From: Flavobacterium sp. N1736
GTDB taxonomy: Bacteria; Bacteroidota; Bacteroidia; Flavobacteriales; Flavobacteriaceae
Reading direction: 5' to 3'
Length of the DNA stretch: 64,000 nucleotides
Assembly: GCF_025947065.1 (NCBI RefSeq)
Contig: NZ_CP109994.1
Coordinates: forward strand, 1,798,001 to 1,862,000
Made by a program: the position numbers and the translations under genes. The notes beneath the pieces were generated by a model, which saw only the letters and a list, made by a program, of their open reading frames with translations, was not told where the DNA came from and did no database searches. How positions within the stretch are numbered: position 1 is the stretch's first letter; each line of letters starts with the position of its first letter. Shown here one piece after another: positions 56,030-64,000 of the stretch.

Positions 56030-57475
56030 TTAAAGATTTGTAATTGGGCTGTATTTTGGAACTAAACTTTTCATCACGATCCAGCCTGTTAAATAACAAA
56101 CGGCACAAATGGAGAAAATGATAAAATATCCGGCTTCAATACCTTTAAAACCCATAAAAACCATATTCGTATCTTTTGCATGATCAAACAGCATTCCTGA
56201 ACCTTTGTTGATTAATGTTGACCCAATTCCTCCTGCCAAACCTCCAATTCCGGTAATGGTTGCAATAGCTTTTTTAGGAAACATATCTCCTACTGTTGTA
56301 AAAATATTTGCCGACCATGATTGATGTGCAGCTCCTGCAATACCAATAATGATAACCGGAATCCAGTAACTGATATATCCTAAAGGCTGTGCGATTAATG
56401 CCAATAACGGAAAAAATGCAAAAATTAACATCGCTCTCATTCTTCCTTCGTACGGATTCATTCCTTTTTTCTCCACAAAATAAGTTGGCAGCCAGCCTCC
56501 AATAATCGAAAGCAGTGTAATCATATAAAGTACAAATAATGGCAAAGCAGCTTGTGTAGAATCCATATTATAAACAGAGCTTAAATACGCCGGAGTCCAA
56601 AATAAAAAGAACCACCAAACACCGTCTGTCATAAATTTACCAAAAGCAAAAGCCCATGTTTGTTTGTATTTAAAACAATCTACAAAAGATACTTTAGTCG
56701 AATGATCAGGAATATAACCTACTAATTTACTATCTGCAATATCATCTTGCTGAATATATTCTAATTCTTCAGGGCTAACTCTTGGGTGTCTTTCCGGTTT
56801 ATCATACATAAAAACCCAGAATCCCATCCATACAAAACCTAAAGCACCAATGATTATAAATGACATTTCCCAGCCAAAAGATTTCGCTATAAACGGAATC
56901 GATATTGGTGCTGCCAACGCACCAACTGTTGCGCCTGCATTAAAAATACTGGTAGAAAATGCTCTGTCTTTTTTAGGAAAATATTCAGCCGTTGTTTTGA
57001 TCGCCGCAGGAAAATTTCCGGCTTCACCAATTGCCAGGATAAAACGGGCAAAAATGAATAAACTCACACTTACGTTAATTACCATTCCCGTATCATTTAC
57101 GGTATGAATAATATCTTTTGCACCTTCAAAACCTACAAACCAGTTTCCTGTAATAATTCCCGAAGTTGCAATTCCGCAAAATGCATGCAGACAAGCACCA
57201 ACAGACCATATTCCGATCGCCCACAGAAAGCCTTTTTTAGTATCTAACCAATCCACAAATCTTCCGGCGAACAATAAAGAAATGGCATAAAAAATAGAAA
57301 ATAGCGCCGTGATATTTCCGTAATCATTGTTTGTCCAGTGAAATTCAGGAGCTATAAAATCACTCCATGTTAAAGAAAGTACTTGTCTGTCAAGATAATT
57401 AATAGTTGTGGCAAAAAATAATAATGCACAAATACTCCAACGATACTTTCCACTGTGTTTTTTGATTTGACTCAT
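56030..57475 (-). CDS. Hexuronate MFS transporter (ExuT-type), second copy
   Basis: 481 residues, about 12 helices. Related to the transporter at 54664-55980 (same YRWSICALLFFATTINYLDRQVLSL and EAGNFPAAIKTTAEYFPKKDRAFST phrases) but with about 40 extra residues between helices 3 and 5 (TSGIITGNWFVGFEGAKDII) and near the end. First gene of its pair, under the operator at 57602-57615. The two may take different uronates or oligomers (inference). Confidence 0.92.
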   Translation of the reverse strand: MSQIKKHSGKYRWSICALLFFATTINYLDRQVLSLTWSDFIAPEFHWTNNDYGNITALFSIFYAISLLFAGRFVDWLDTKKGFLWAIGIWSVGACLHAFCGIATSGIITGNWFVGFEGAKDIIHTVNDTGMVINVSVSLFIFARFILAIGEAGNFPAAIKTTAEYFPKKDRAFSTSIFNAGATVGALAAPISIPFIAKSFGWEMSFIIIGALGFVWMGFWVFMYDKPERHPRVSPEELEYIQQDDIADSKLVGYIPDHSTKVSFVDCFKYKQTWAFAFGKFMTDGVWWFFLFWTPAYLSSVYNMDSTQAALPLFVLYMITLLSIIGGWLPTYFVEKKGMNPYEGRMRAMLIFAFFPLLALIAQPLGYISYWIPVIIIGIAGAAHQSWSANIFTTVGDMFPKKAIATITGIGGLAGGIGSTLINKGSGMLFDHAKDTNMVFMGFKGIEAGYFIIFSICAVCYLTGWIVMKSLVPKYSPITNL

Positions 57476-57601
57476 AATAGGGTAATGGTTTAGGCTAGTA
57501 AAATATTAATAATTGAAAAATTCTAATCTCACAAATGCAGTTTAAGTTAAGTGTTCATACTTAACCATATAACGTAATTTGTGCAACAAAATTTCAAATA
57601 A

Positions 57602-57646
57602 TGTAATCGATTGCACAAATATAGTTTTTAATCTTAATATTCCAAA
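57602..57646 (-). promoter_or_regulatory. Transporter promoter with LacI-type operator
   Basis: Minus strand: TTTG (57643-57646), 19 nt, TATATTTG (57616-57623), then TGCAATCGATTACA (57602-57615) with no gap. A consensus promoter with the repressor site over the start. A second half-site ATTTGTGCAA (57577-57586) pairs with TTGCACAAAT (57611-57620). The rest of the divergent gap 57476-57929 is AT-rich, with a 10-bp palindrome ATGTATACAT at 57739-57748. Confidence 0.82.
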
Positions 57647-57929
57647 TAATTATATTAAAAATTATTTTGATACTCAAAATAAACATTTAACACAAAAAAG
57701 TAAACTCAAAATTACACATTAAATAATATATATGTTAAATGTATACATGCGAAATTCGTCCGTTTTAGGTGTCAAAATAGTACTAAAATCAATACTTTAA
57801 AATCAATTTATAACAACAATTCTTATGTAAAAAGAAATATGTTTTATAACAGCATTACGTCTTTAAATCAATAAAAAAATATAAATTTGAATAATACGAA
57901 TCACCAGCTATTAATAAAATTCTTTTAAA

Positions 57930-58868
57930 TTGAAAAAATCACAGAACTTCATAGTAAAAAAAACATTTTTAAACCTGATTTTCCTTTTAGGAATTACAAC
58001 TTATATTCAGGCCCAAAATCAGGTTATTCCTCTTTGGAAAACCATTCCGCAAGAAATTAAAGCTCCTGACTATCAAGAAAAAGAAGTCATAAAAGATGGG
58101 AAAGTGCAAAGTACAAGTCAGGTTTCGATACCTACTTTGAGTATTTTTTTACCAAAAGAAATTAAACAAAACCAAACCGCTGTAGTTATTCTTCCCGGTG
58201 GCGGATATTCGCATTTAGCCATTGATAAAGAAGGAACTAAAGTTGCCGAATGGTTGAATACTTTAGGTATTGCGGCTTTTGTTTTAAAATACAGATTACC
58301 AAATGATTTGATCATGACAAACAAAACTGTTGGTCCTTTACAGGATGCGCAGGAAGCAATTCGTATTGTGAGATTAAATGCCGCAAAATGGAATATCGAT
58401 CCGAATAAAATTGGCATAATGGGATTTTCCGCAGGCGGACATTTGGCGTCGACTTTATCGACTCATTATGATGACAGGGTATATGAAACGGCTTCAAAAA
58501 TAAGTGCAAGACCTGATTTTTCCCTTTTAATTTATCCGGTTATTTCCATGCAAAATGATATAACACACAAGGGATCTCAAACTAGTTTATTGGGGGCAAA
58601 TCCTTCTCAGCAAGACATTGATTCTTTTTCGAATGAAAAAAAGGTTACGGCTCAAACGCCTCCGGCATTTTTAGTTCATGCAACAGACGATGGTGCAGTT
58701 TTGGCTGAAAATAGTGTTAATTATTATTTGGCACTCAAGAAAAACGGAGTTACAGCGGAGTTACATTTATATGAAAAAGGCGGTCACGGATTTGGTCTTG
58801 GCGTGAATGACACAAGTAAGTTCTGGACAAAAGCCTGCGAGGAATGGCTTAAAAGCAATGGATATTAG
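57930..58868 (+). CDS. Alpha/beta-hydrolase esterase (acetyl-esterase-like), secreted
   Basis: 312 residues. It uses a TTG start at 57930; no ATG allows a full signal peptide and the hydrophobic LNLIFLLGITTYIQAQ follows it. Serine esterase marks: ILPGGGYSHLAIDKEG (oxyanion), GFSAGGHLAS with Ser 167, HATDDGAVLAEN (Asp 253 or 254) and KGGHGFGLG with His 286. Family members deacetylate plant polysaccharides. It is relative of the enzyme at 42127-43062 and is divergent from the transporter pair. Probably a pectin or xylan acetylesterase (inference). Confidence 0.85.
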   Translation: MKKSQNFIVKKTFLNLIFLLGITTYIQAQNQVIPLWKTIPQEIKAPDYQEKEVIKDGKVQSTSQVSIPTLSIFLPKEIKQNQTAVVILPGGGYSHLAIDKEGTKVAEWLNTLGIAAFVLKYRLPNDLIMTNKTVGPLQDAQEAIRIVRLNAAKWNIDPNKIGIMGFSAGGHLASTLSTHYDDRVYETASKISARPDFSLLIYPVISMQNDITHKGSQTSLLGANPSQQDIDSFSNEKKVTAQTPPAFLVHATDDGAVLAENSVNYYLALKKNGVTAELHLYEKGGHGFGLGVNDTSKFWTKACEEWLKSNGY

Positions 58869-58900
58869 AATTCAAGTTTTTTAAAACTGGGGTTATTTTT

Positions 58901-59058
58901 TTCTCGCAGATTTGGCAGATTAAGCAGATTTTTTTTTAAAATTTTAATCTTATTAATCCTTTAATCTGTGGCAAATATTTTTTCTCGCTGATTTGACAGA
59001 TTTAGCAGATTTTTTTGTTTTTTATGGGTTTTAATCTCACTAATCCTTTAATCTGTGG
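58901..59058. repeat. Dispersed CAGATT repeat, two tandem copies (e1, e2)
   Basis: 58901-58971 and 58982-59058 each run from CGCAGATTTGGCAGATT or a variant, through T-rich DNA, to TTTAATCTGTGG. The only place in the window with two copies in tandem. Confidence 0.75.
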
Positions 59059-59081
59059 TAAATATTATTATAAATAAAAAA

Positions 59082-59121
59082 GGTTTTTAGATTTAGTTTA
59101 ATATAACTAAATCTAAAAACC
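59082..59121 (-). terminator. Perfect 17-bp inverted repeat, terminator-like on the minus strand
   Basis: Arms 59082-59098 and 59105-59121 are exact reverse complements with a 6-nt loop. A T-run follows only on the minus strand. No minus-strand gene is seen to its right, so it is an orphan. Confidence 0.55.
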
Positions 59122-59678
59122 ATACTAAATTAGACACGATTGTATTTATTTGCAAATTTATACAACGACCACGATCAATGATTATGTCAAACTTTTGTTT
59201 TAACTAAAATTGTTTTTTCCAAAAAACTATTAGCAGAGACAAATGATACTAAAAAGGCAAAAAATTATATATCCTCATTTCTACAAAGCAAAACTACAAG
59301 CAACTTTTTAGAATTGCTTACGGGTTTCCACATTGTAACAAAATTTTTCTTTAAAGTTAGTTACTAAGGTTCTAAGTTGCTAAGGTTTTTTAGCTTAGAA
59401 TCTTTTCTTGTCCTAGATTAAGTTACCAGAATCTTGTTAATGAATACATTTGTCATGTAAATTAAATGTTCTGTCCAAAAACTGAAAAAAAAACTTAGTC
59501 CCGAAGCCTCGGGATAGAGTCTCAGAGACTTAGAAACTCAGAACCTTTTCTTATCCTAGATTAAGTTGAAATTACTTTCTAAGAAATACATTTGTAAAGT
59601 AAATTAGAAGTTCTATCAAAACAGAAAATTTAAAAATAAAAAAACTCAGAGACTTAGTAACTTAGAAACTTAGAAAAA
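59122..59678. other. Gene-free, repeat-rich stretch
   Basis: Holds a short TCCCGA/TCGGGA hairpin (59499-59514), CTTAGAA heptads, and a degenerate direct duplication: 59402-59480 resembles 59543-59620 (both TCCTAGATTAAGTT, then AATACATTTGT, then AGTTCT-like). The second copy lies just before the small gene at 59679. I see no supported gene. Confidence 0.6.
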
Positions 59679-59993
59679 ATGAAATTATTAGAATTTTTAA
59701 TACTCGGAAAAAACGAAGCAATCTTACCGATTTTACTTCGACTTGTAAACGCCAACGAGAATTGGAATGGAGTTAGTTTCAGCGATGAAAAAATAGCTCA
59801 GGAATATTTTCTAAACAACAAAATCGATATTGTTCTGCTGAGTTCCGGAATTGAAGATCATATCGAAAAAGAGTTTACTTCTTTTTGTTTAAAACATCAT
59901 CCGGATGTAGAAGTAATTGAACATTTTGGTGGCGGAAGCGGATTATTACAATCTGAAATACTACACCGATTACATTTAAAAGGAAAAATTTAG
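59679..59993 (+). CDS. Small hypothetical protein (104 residues)
   Basis: 104 residues, cytoplasmic (no signal). It reads like a small alpha/beta fold: MKLLEFLILGKNEAILPILLRL (strand-helix), IDIVLLSSGIEDHIEKEF (strand-helix) and DVEVIEHFGGGSGLLQSEI. Its shape is receiver-like but no phospho-Asp motif exists. I do not recognise it. It stands alone after the repeat-rich stretch. The GGGSG loop might bind a phosphate or nucleotide. Confidence 0.6.
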   Translation: MKLLEFLILGKNEAILPILLRLVNANENWNGVSFSDEKIAQEYFLNNKIDIVLLSSGIEDHIEKEFTSFCLKHHPDVEVIEHFGGGSGLLQSEILHRLHLKGKI

Positions 59994-60067
59994 GTACCAG
60001 AAAATCTCCTTTTAAAATTCATTAAAGCTTTAAAACATTTCATTCACGAATATCCAATGTTACATTG

Positions 60068-60079
60068 ACGATATATCGT
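60068..60079. promoter_or_regulatory. Perfect 12-bp palindrome ACGATATATCGT
   Basis: Lies 142 bp before the isochorismatase-fold gene. A possible operator; no -7 box matching TAnnTTTG is clear beside it. Confidence 0.4.
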
Positions 60080-60221
60080 TAAAATTACTATTACCTTTTT
60101 CGAAAAACCGTTTAAAATCAACGCCTTACAAACAAGGCACTGCTTTTGAACGCCATAAACCGAAAAAAACTAAAAACAAATTTAAAAATCCATTTTATTA
60201 ACAAACAAAAAATTTATTATC

Positions 60222-60911
60222 ATGAAAAAATTAATCTTAACAGCAGCTTTATTATTTATAACTTTTATTGGATTCGCTCAAAAACCAAGTCCGGCATTAC
60301 TAAATCCAACAAACCACACATTAGTACTTATCGATTATGAAAGCCAAATGGCATTTGCTGTTGGAAGTACACCTATTGATCAATTACGTAATAATACTGC
60401 GTTAGTTGCCGGAGCTTCAAAAATATTCAACGTTCCGACAATTGTAACAACTGTTGCCGAAAAATCATTCAGCGGGCCGGTTTTCCGTGAAATCGAAGAA
60501 TTTTATCCTAAAGCAACTTCAAATTATATTGATCGTACATCGATGAATACCTGGGAAGATGCTCCTGCATATAAAGCAATTATTGGAAAAGGTAAAAAGA
60601 AAATTGTTTTTGGCGGTTTATGGACAAGCGTTTGTATCGTAGGACCAACATTATCAGCAATTAACGATGGTTATGATGTTTACGTAATTACAGATGCAAG
60701 TGCAGACGTTTCTAAAGAAGCGCACGAAATGGCCATTACACGTATGGTTCAGGCAGGTGCGCATCCAATAACTTCATTACAATATTTATTAGAATTACAA
60801 CGCGACTGGGCACGTCAGGAAACTTATGTTGCCGTAACTGATTTGGCTAAAAAATATGGCGGAGCTTACGGTGTTGGTATTCAATACGCTCACGAAATGT
60901 TGAAACACTAA
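60222..60911 (+). CDS. Isochorismatase-fold cysteine hydrolase, exported
   Basis: 229 residues, signal peptide to about 20 (IGFAQ/K). Isochorismatase-type fold with Asp 38 in LIDYESQ and Cys 138 in WTSVCIVGPT, and a middle region YIDRTSMNTWED. Nearest to YcaC-like hydrolases of unknown substrate. Family members cleave C-N or C-O bonds; most are cytoplasmic, so a signal peptide is unusual. The amidohydrolase after the terminator may be functionally linked. Confidence 0.85.
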   Translation: MKKLILTAALLFITFIGFAQKPSPALLNPTNHTLVLIDYESQMAFAVGSTPIDQLRNNTALVAGASKIFNVPTIVTTVAEKSFSGPVFREIEEFYPKATSNYIDRTSMNTWEDAPAYKAIIGKGKKKIVFGGLWTSVCIVGPTLSAINDGYDVYVITDASADVSKEAHEMAITRMVQAGAHPITSLQYLLELQRDWARQETYVAVTDLAKKYGGAYGVGIQYAHEMLKH

Positions 60912-60920
60912 ATTTAATTG

Positions 60921-61048
60921 AACGCAGATAAAACGGATTCGCTATCGCGAAAACACGGATAAAAACGGATTTTAAAATTTAAACTATTTCATAGAAAAAA
61001 TCTGCGTAAATCCGCGTCTTTGCAAAGCAAATCAGTAAAATCAGCGGA
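60921..61048. repeat. Repeat related to the CAGATT family (copy f, variant)
   Basis: Starts AACGCAGATAAAACGGATT, holds a TCGCTATCGCGA palindrome, and ends with AATCTGCGTAAATCCGCG-type text. It can form a long hairpin. Confidence 0.6.
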
Positions 61049-61079
61049 CTATGTTCCTTTAAAACATTCAGAAAAACCC

Positions 61080-61110
61080 AAAAAGGCTGTGTTAAGTCAC
61101 AGTCTTTTTT
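61080..61110 (+). terminator. Terminator of the isochorismatase-fold gene
   Basis: Stem AAAAAGGCTGTG/CACAGTCTTTTT with one G-T wobble, 6-nt loop, T-run on the right. Confidence 0.8.
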
Positions 61111-61141
61111 CTCCCAAAACCAACTAAAAAATACCGCTATT

Positions 61142-62926
61142 ATGAAACTCTCTTTCAAAATATTAACATTTTTACTCATCATTTCTTTACCCATTTTTTC
61201 TCAAAGCAAAAAAGCCACACTTATTGTTCATCATGCCGTTATTCATACTTTAGATGACAAAAATACAATTGTAGAAGCTATGGCTGTAGCCGATGGAAAA
61301 ATCCTGAAAATTGGAAAAAACAGTGAAATCTTAAAATTAAAAAACAAAAATACAACCGTAATCGACGCCAAAGGAAAAGTAATAATTCCCGGAATATTCG
61401 ATTCACATATGCACATTATTCGCGGCGGAAGATTCTTTAATACCGAATTACGCTGGGATGGCGTTCGTTCTCTTAAAAAAGCTTTGGCAATGCTGAAAGA
61501 ACAAGCGCAAAGAACACCAAAAGGACAATGGGTTCGTGTTGTAGGCGGCTGGAATGCGTATCAATTTGAAGAAAAAAGATTACCAACACTTGCAGAAATT
61601 AACGAAGCGACAGGCGATGTTCCAACTTTTGTATTGCATTTATACGGTCACGCTTATTTGAATAAAGCCGGAATTGCAGCCTTAAAAATTGATGCCAATA
61701 CACCAAATCCAAATGGCGGACTTGTAGAAAAAGATGCCAACGGAAACCCAACCGGATTATTAGTTGCAGAGCCAAATGCATTCATCTTATACTCTACCCT
61801 TTCCAAACTTCCTGAATTATCTCCCGAAGAAAAAATAAACTCAACAAAACAATTCATGACCGAAATGAATCGTCTTGGCGTAACTGCAATTATCGATGCA
61901 GGCGGCGGATTTCAAAACTTTCCGGACGATTATGGCACAACAAACGGTTTATGCAAAGACAGCGGTTTAACGATTAGAATGCCCTATTATTTGTTTGCCC
62001 AAAAAGCAGGAAGCGAACTTAACGATTACTCGAAATGGGTTAGCACCGTAGAAATTGGCGAAGGCTGCGACGATCACGATACAGATAAAGTAGAATATCA
62101 TGCACAAGGCGCCGGAGAAAATTTGGTAATGAGCGGCGGAGATTTTGAAAATTTCGACAAACCAAGACCGGAATTAAGCCCGGCAATGGAAGGACAACTA
62201 AAAGAAGTTTTATCATTATTAATAAAAAACAGATGGCCGTTTAGAATTCACGCTACTTATAATGAAAGCATTACAAGATTCTTAAATGTAATTGAAGATA
62301 TTAATAAAGAAACGCCACTAAACGGACTTTTATGGTTTTTCGATCACGGAGAAACCGTTTCCCTGGAAAATTTAAAACGTATTAAAGCTTTAAACGGCGG
62401 ATTAGCAATTCAACACAGAATGGCGTATCAGGGAGAAAGTTTTATAAAAAGATATGGAAAAACGGCTGCTGCAAACACGGTTCCGCTTAAAAAGATACTC
62501 GAAATGGGCATCAAAGTTGGAATGGGGACCGACGGAACTCGTGTTGCCAGCTATAATCCGTGGGTTGGTTTGTATTGGTTAACAACCGGAAAAACACTTG
62601 GCGGCTTGAAATATATGGCAGACGAAAATATTCAGGACAGAACAGCGGCCTTAAAATTATTTACTTACGGAAGTGCCCAATTGATTAATTTAGAAAAAGA
62701 TCGCGGAATGCTTACTGCAGATAAATTAGCAGATTTTGCGATTCTTTCTGATGATTATTTCAACACTCCCGAAGAAAAAATTCTAAACATAGAATCGGAA
62801 CTTACAGTTGTAAACGGAAAAGTTGTTTATGCCGATAATGACTTTAGAACATTTGCACAGCCAACTCCAAAAGCCATTCCGGATTGGAGTCCTGTAAACT
62901 ATTTTGGAGGTTATCAAAAAAACTAA
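61142..62926 (+). CDS. Amidohydrolase family protein (YtcJ-like), exported
   Basis: 594 residues, signal peptide to about 20 (LPIFSQ). Metal-dependent hydrolase with an N-terminal composite domain (VIHTLDDKNTIVEAMAVADGKI), IIPGIFDSHMH with His 89 and His 91, FRIHATYNESITR, FDHGETVSLENL and a C-terminal MGTDGTRVASYNPWVGLYW with the metal Asp, then ADFAILSDDYF. Substrates of YtcJ-like enzymes vary (amides, esters of small molecules). The next gene, an outer-membrane barrel, starts 4 bp later, so the two are one operon. Confidence 0.88.
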   Translation: MKLSFKILTFLLIISLPIFSQSKKATLIVHHAVIHTLDDKNTIVEAMAVADGKILKIGKNSEILKLKNKNTTVIDAKGKVIIPGIFDSHMHIIRGGRFFNTELRWDGVRSLKKALAMLKEQAQRTPKGQWVRVVGGWNAYQFEEKRLPTLAEINEATGDVPTFVLHLYGHAYLNKAGIAALKIDANTPNPNGGLVEKDANGNPTGLLVAEPNAFILYSTLSKLPELSPEEKINSTKQFMTEMNRLGVTAIIDAGGGFQNFPDDYGTTNGLCKDSGLTIRMPYYLFAQKAGSELNDYSKWVSTVEIGEGCDDHDTDKVEYHAQGAGENLVMSGGDFENFDKPRPELSPAMEGQLKEVLSLLIKNRWPFRIHATYNESITRFLNVIEDINKETPLNGLLWFFDHGETVSLENLKRIKALNGGLAIQHRMAYQGESFIKRYGKTAAANTVPLKKILEMGIKVGMGTDGTRVASYNPWVGLYWLTTGKTLGGLKYMADENIQDRTAALKLFTYGSAQLINLEKDRGMLTADKLADFAILSDDYFNTPEEKILNIESELTVVNGKVVYADNDFRTFAQPTPKAIPDWSPVNYFGGYQKN

Positions 62927-62930
62927 AATC

Positions 62931-64000
62931 ATGAAATCGCCCCTAAATATATTCCGATTATTGTTGCTTTTGGGATTCATTTATTCCGCAAACGCGCAAC
63001 AAAACCCCGTATTCCAAAAGCTGCGATATGACGATGATGTAACTTATTTAAAAGATTCAGCTAAAAACTGGTACGAGAAAATCAAATACATTCCGTTAAG
63101 TCAAAATAGTAAATATTACGCAAGCATTGGCGGCGAAGCAAGATGGCAATATACGTATACCGTAAATGACAAATGGGGCGATGAATCTGATGAAGGCGAC
63201 GGTTATTTACTTTCCCGTTATTTGCTTCATGCCGATGCTCATTTGGGTGCTTTCAGAACCTTTGTAGAGTTGCAAAGCAGTTTGGCAAACAGCAAAATTG
63301 ATCCAAGTCCCGTTGATGAAAATCAGCTGGATTTTCATCAGGCATTTTTAGATATTGATTTTATTAAAAATGAAAACGAACGGCTTACATTACGATCCGG
63401 AAGACAGGAGATGTCGTACGGATCACAGCGCTTAATTGCCGTTCGTGAAGGTCCGAATAGTAGATTAGCGTTTGATGCCGTAAAACTATTTTATAAAAAA
63501 AACAATTGGCAAACAGATGCCTTTTTCACACATCCAATTGCCAATAAACCTGGGACTTTTAATGATCGTTTTAATGAAAATGCCCAATTTTGGGGAAGTT
63601 ACACCGTTATTCATAAAGTGCCTTTTATACAAAATATTGATTTGTATTATTTAGGATTATGGAAAAGCCGCGCCGTTTTTGATGACGCTATCGGAGAAGA
63701 AAACCGTCAGTCTATAGGAACCCGAATCTGGAAAAATAAAGGAAACTGGAAATATGATTTTGAAGGATTATATCAATTTGGAAACATAAATCAGAAAACA
63801 ATTTCTGCATGGACACTTTCATCTTTTGCCTGTTATACTTTCGAAAACATAAAATTTAGTCCTGAAATTGGTTTAAAAACAGAGATCATTTCGGGAGATA
63901 AAAATGCAGATGATAATCATTTACAAACCTTTAATCCTTTATATCCAAGAGGCGCTTATTTTGGATTAGTGGCTTTAATTGGTCCGTCAAATTTAATCGA
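62931..64000 (+). CDS. Alginate-export-type outer-membrane beta-barrel, 3'-truncated
   Basis: At least 356 residues; the frame is open from the ATG at 62931 to the window edge. Signal peptide MKSPLNIFRLLLLLGFIYSANA. Then a porin-type barrel with alternating hydrophobic strands: YASIGGEARWQYTYTV, RTFVELQSSLANS, ERLTLRSGRQEMSYGSQRLI, AVREGPNSRLAFDAVKLFY and FWGSYTVIH. The LRSGRQE...GSQRL block is characteristic of the alginate-export family. Follows the amidohydrolase by 4 bp. It would move a small molecule across the outer membrane; substrate unknown. Confidence 0.87.
   Translation, partial: MKSPLNIFRLLLLLGFIYSANAQQNPVFQKLRYDDDVTYLKDSAKNWYEKIKYIPLSQNSKYYASIGGEARWQYTYTVNDKWGDESDEGDGYLLSRYLLHADAHLGAFRTFVELQSSLANSKIDPSPVDENQLDFHQAFLDIDFIKNENERLTLRSGRQEMSYGSQRLIAVREGPNSRLAFDAVKLFYKKNNWQTDAFFTHPIANKPGTFNDRFNENAQFWGSYTVIHKVPFIQNIDLYYLGLWKSRAVFDDAIGEENRQSIGTRIWKNKGNWKYDFEGLYQFGNINQKTISAWTLSSFACYTFENIKFSPEIGLKTEIISGDKNADDNHLQTFNPLYPRGAYFGLVALIGPSNLI

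Noticed and set aside
59182..59367. 61-codon plus-strand frame in the repeat-rich gap
   Set aside because: No start codon near its upstream stop, no recognisable motif, and length expected by chance in AT-rich DNA.

Overview
The window is chromosomal DNA of a Bacteroidota bacterium, almost certainly a Flavobacterium or a close relative. The signs are AT-rich sequence, a SusC/SusD pair, promoter -7 boxes of the TAnnTTTG type, weak Shine-Dalgarno sequences, and many short hairpin repeats between genes. I see no rRNA, tRNA, CRISPR array, prophage or complete insertion sequence.

Region 1 (1-16,540) is a pectin utilisation locus with a rhamnogalacturonan flavour. It starts with the end of a tandem CE12-type acetylesterase gene (+) and a small histone H1-like gene (-). 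A leftward set follows: sialate-type acetylesterase, beta-propeller glycosidase-like protein, DUF4861 protein and GH28. Next come leftward susC-susD, and a divergent rightward pair: GH106 alpha-rhamnosidase and GH105 unsaturated galacturonyl hydrolase. Three promoters here carry the same direct-repeat box, CAGGA-N5-CAGGAT, each exactly 20 nt before a TAnnTTTR -7 box.

Region 2 (16,577-30,640) is a stress and signalling island. It holds a degenerate receiver-like protein, a YcxB-like gene remnant, an acidic micro-protein, exonuclease III, a response regulator, a DUF892 ferritin-like protein, and a tight rsbR-rsbS-rsbT-(ATPase+PP2C)-histidine kinase operon (a stressosome module). After these come a GapN-like aldehyde dehydrogenase, an acidic repeat protein, a CheB-CheR-PAS-kinase fusion and another receiver protein. 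A GNAT enzyme and an L,D-transpeptidase follow.

Region 3 (32,288-58,868) is the galacturonan locus and its cytoplasmic pathway. Leftward from 44,649 run GH28, an esterase, DUF4861, two GH105 paralogues, GH43, a PL10-CE8 fusion, GH28 and CE12. A divergent LacI-family regulator follows. Then come leftward uxaA, uxaB, kdgA, kdgK, uxaC, kduD, kduI and two hexuronate MFS transporters, which cover both galacturonate and unsaturated galacturonate down to pyruvate and glyceraldehyde-3-phosphate. Palindromic boxes (TGTAATCGATTRCA) directly abut the -7 box upstream of GH28, kduI and the outer transporter gene, with a weaker copy before the regulator itself; this defines a likely LacI-type regulon. No SusC/SusD pair accompanies this locus in the window.

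Region 4 (58,869-64,000) begins with 0.8 kb of repeat-rich DNA. It then holds a small orphan protein, a secreted isochorismatase-fold hydrolase, a secreted amidohydrolase, and the start of an alginate-export-type outer-membrane barrel that runs off the end.
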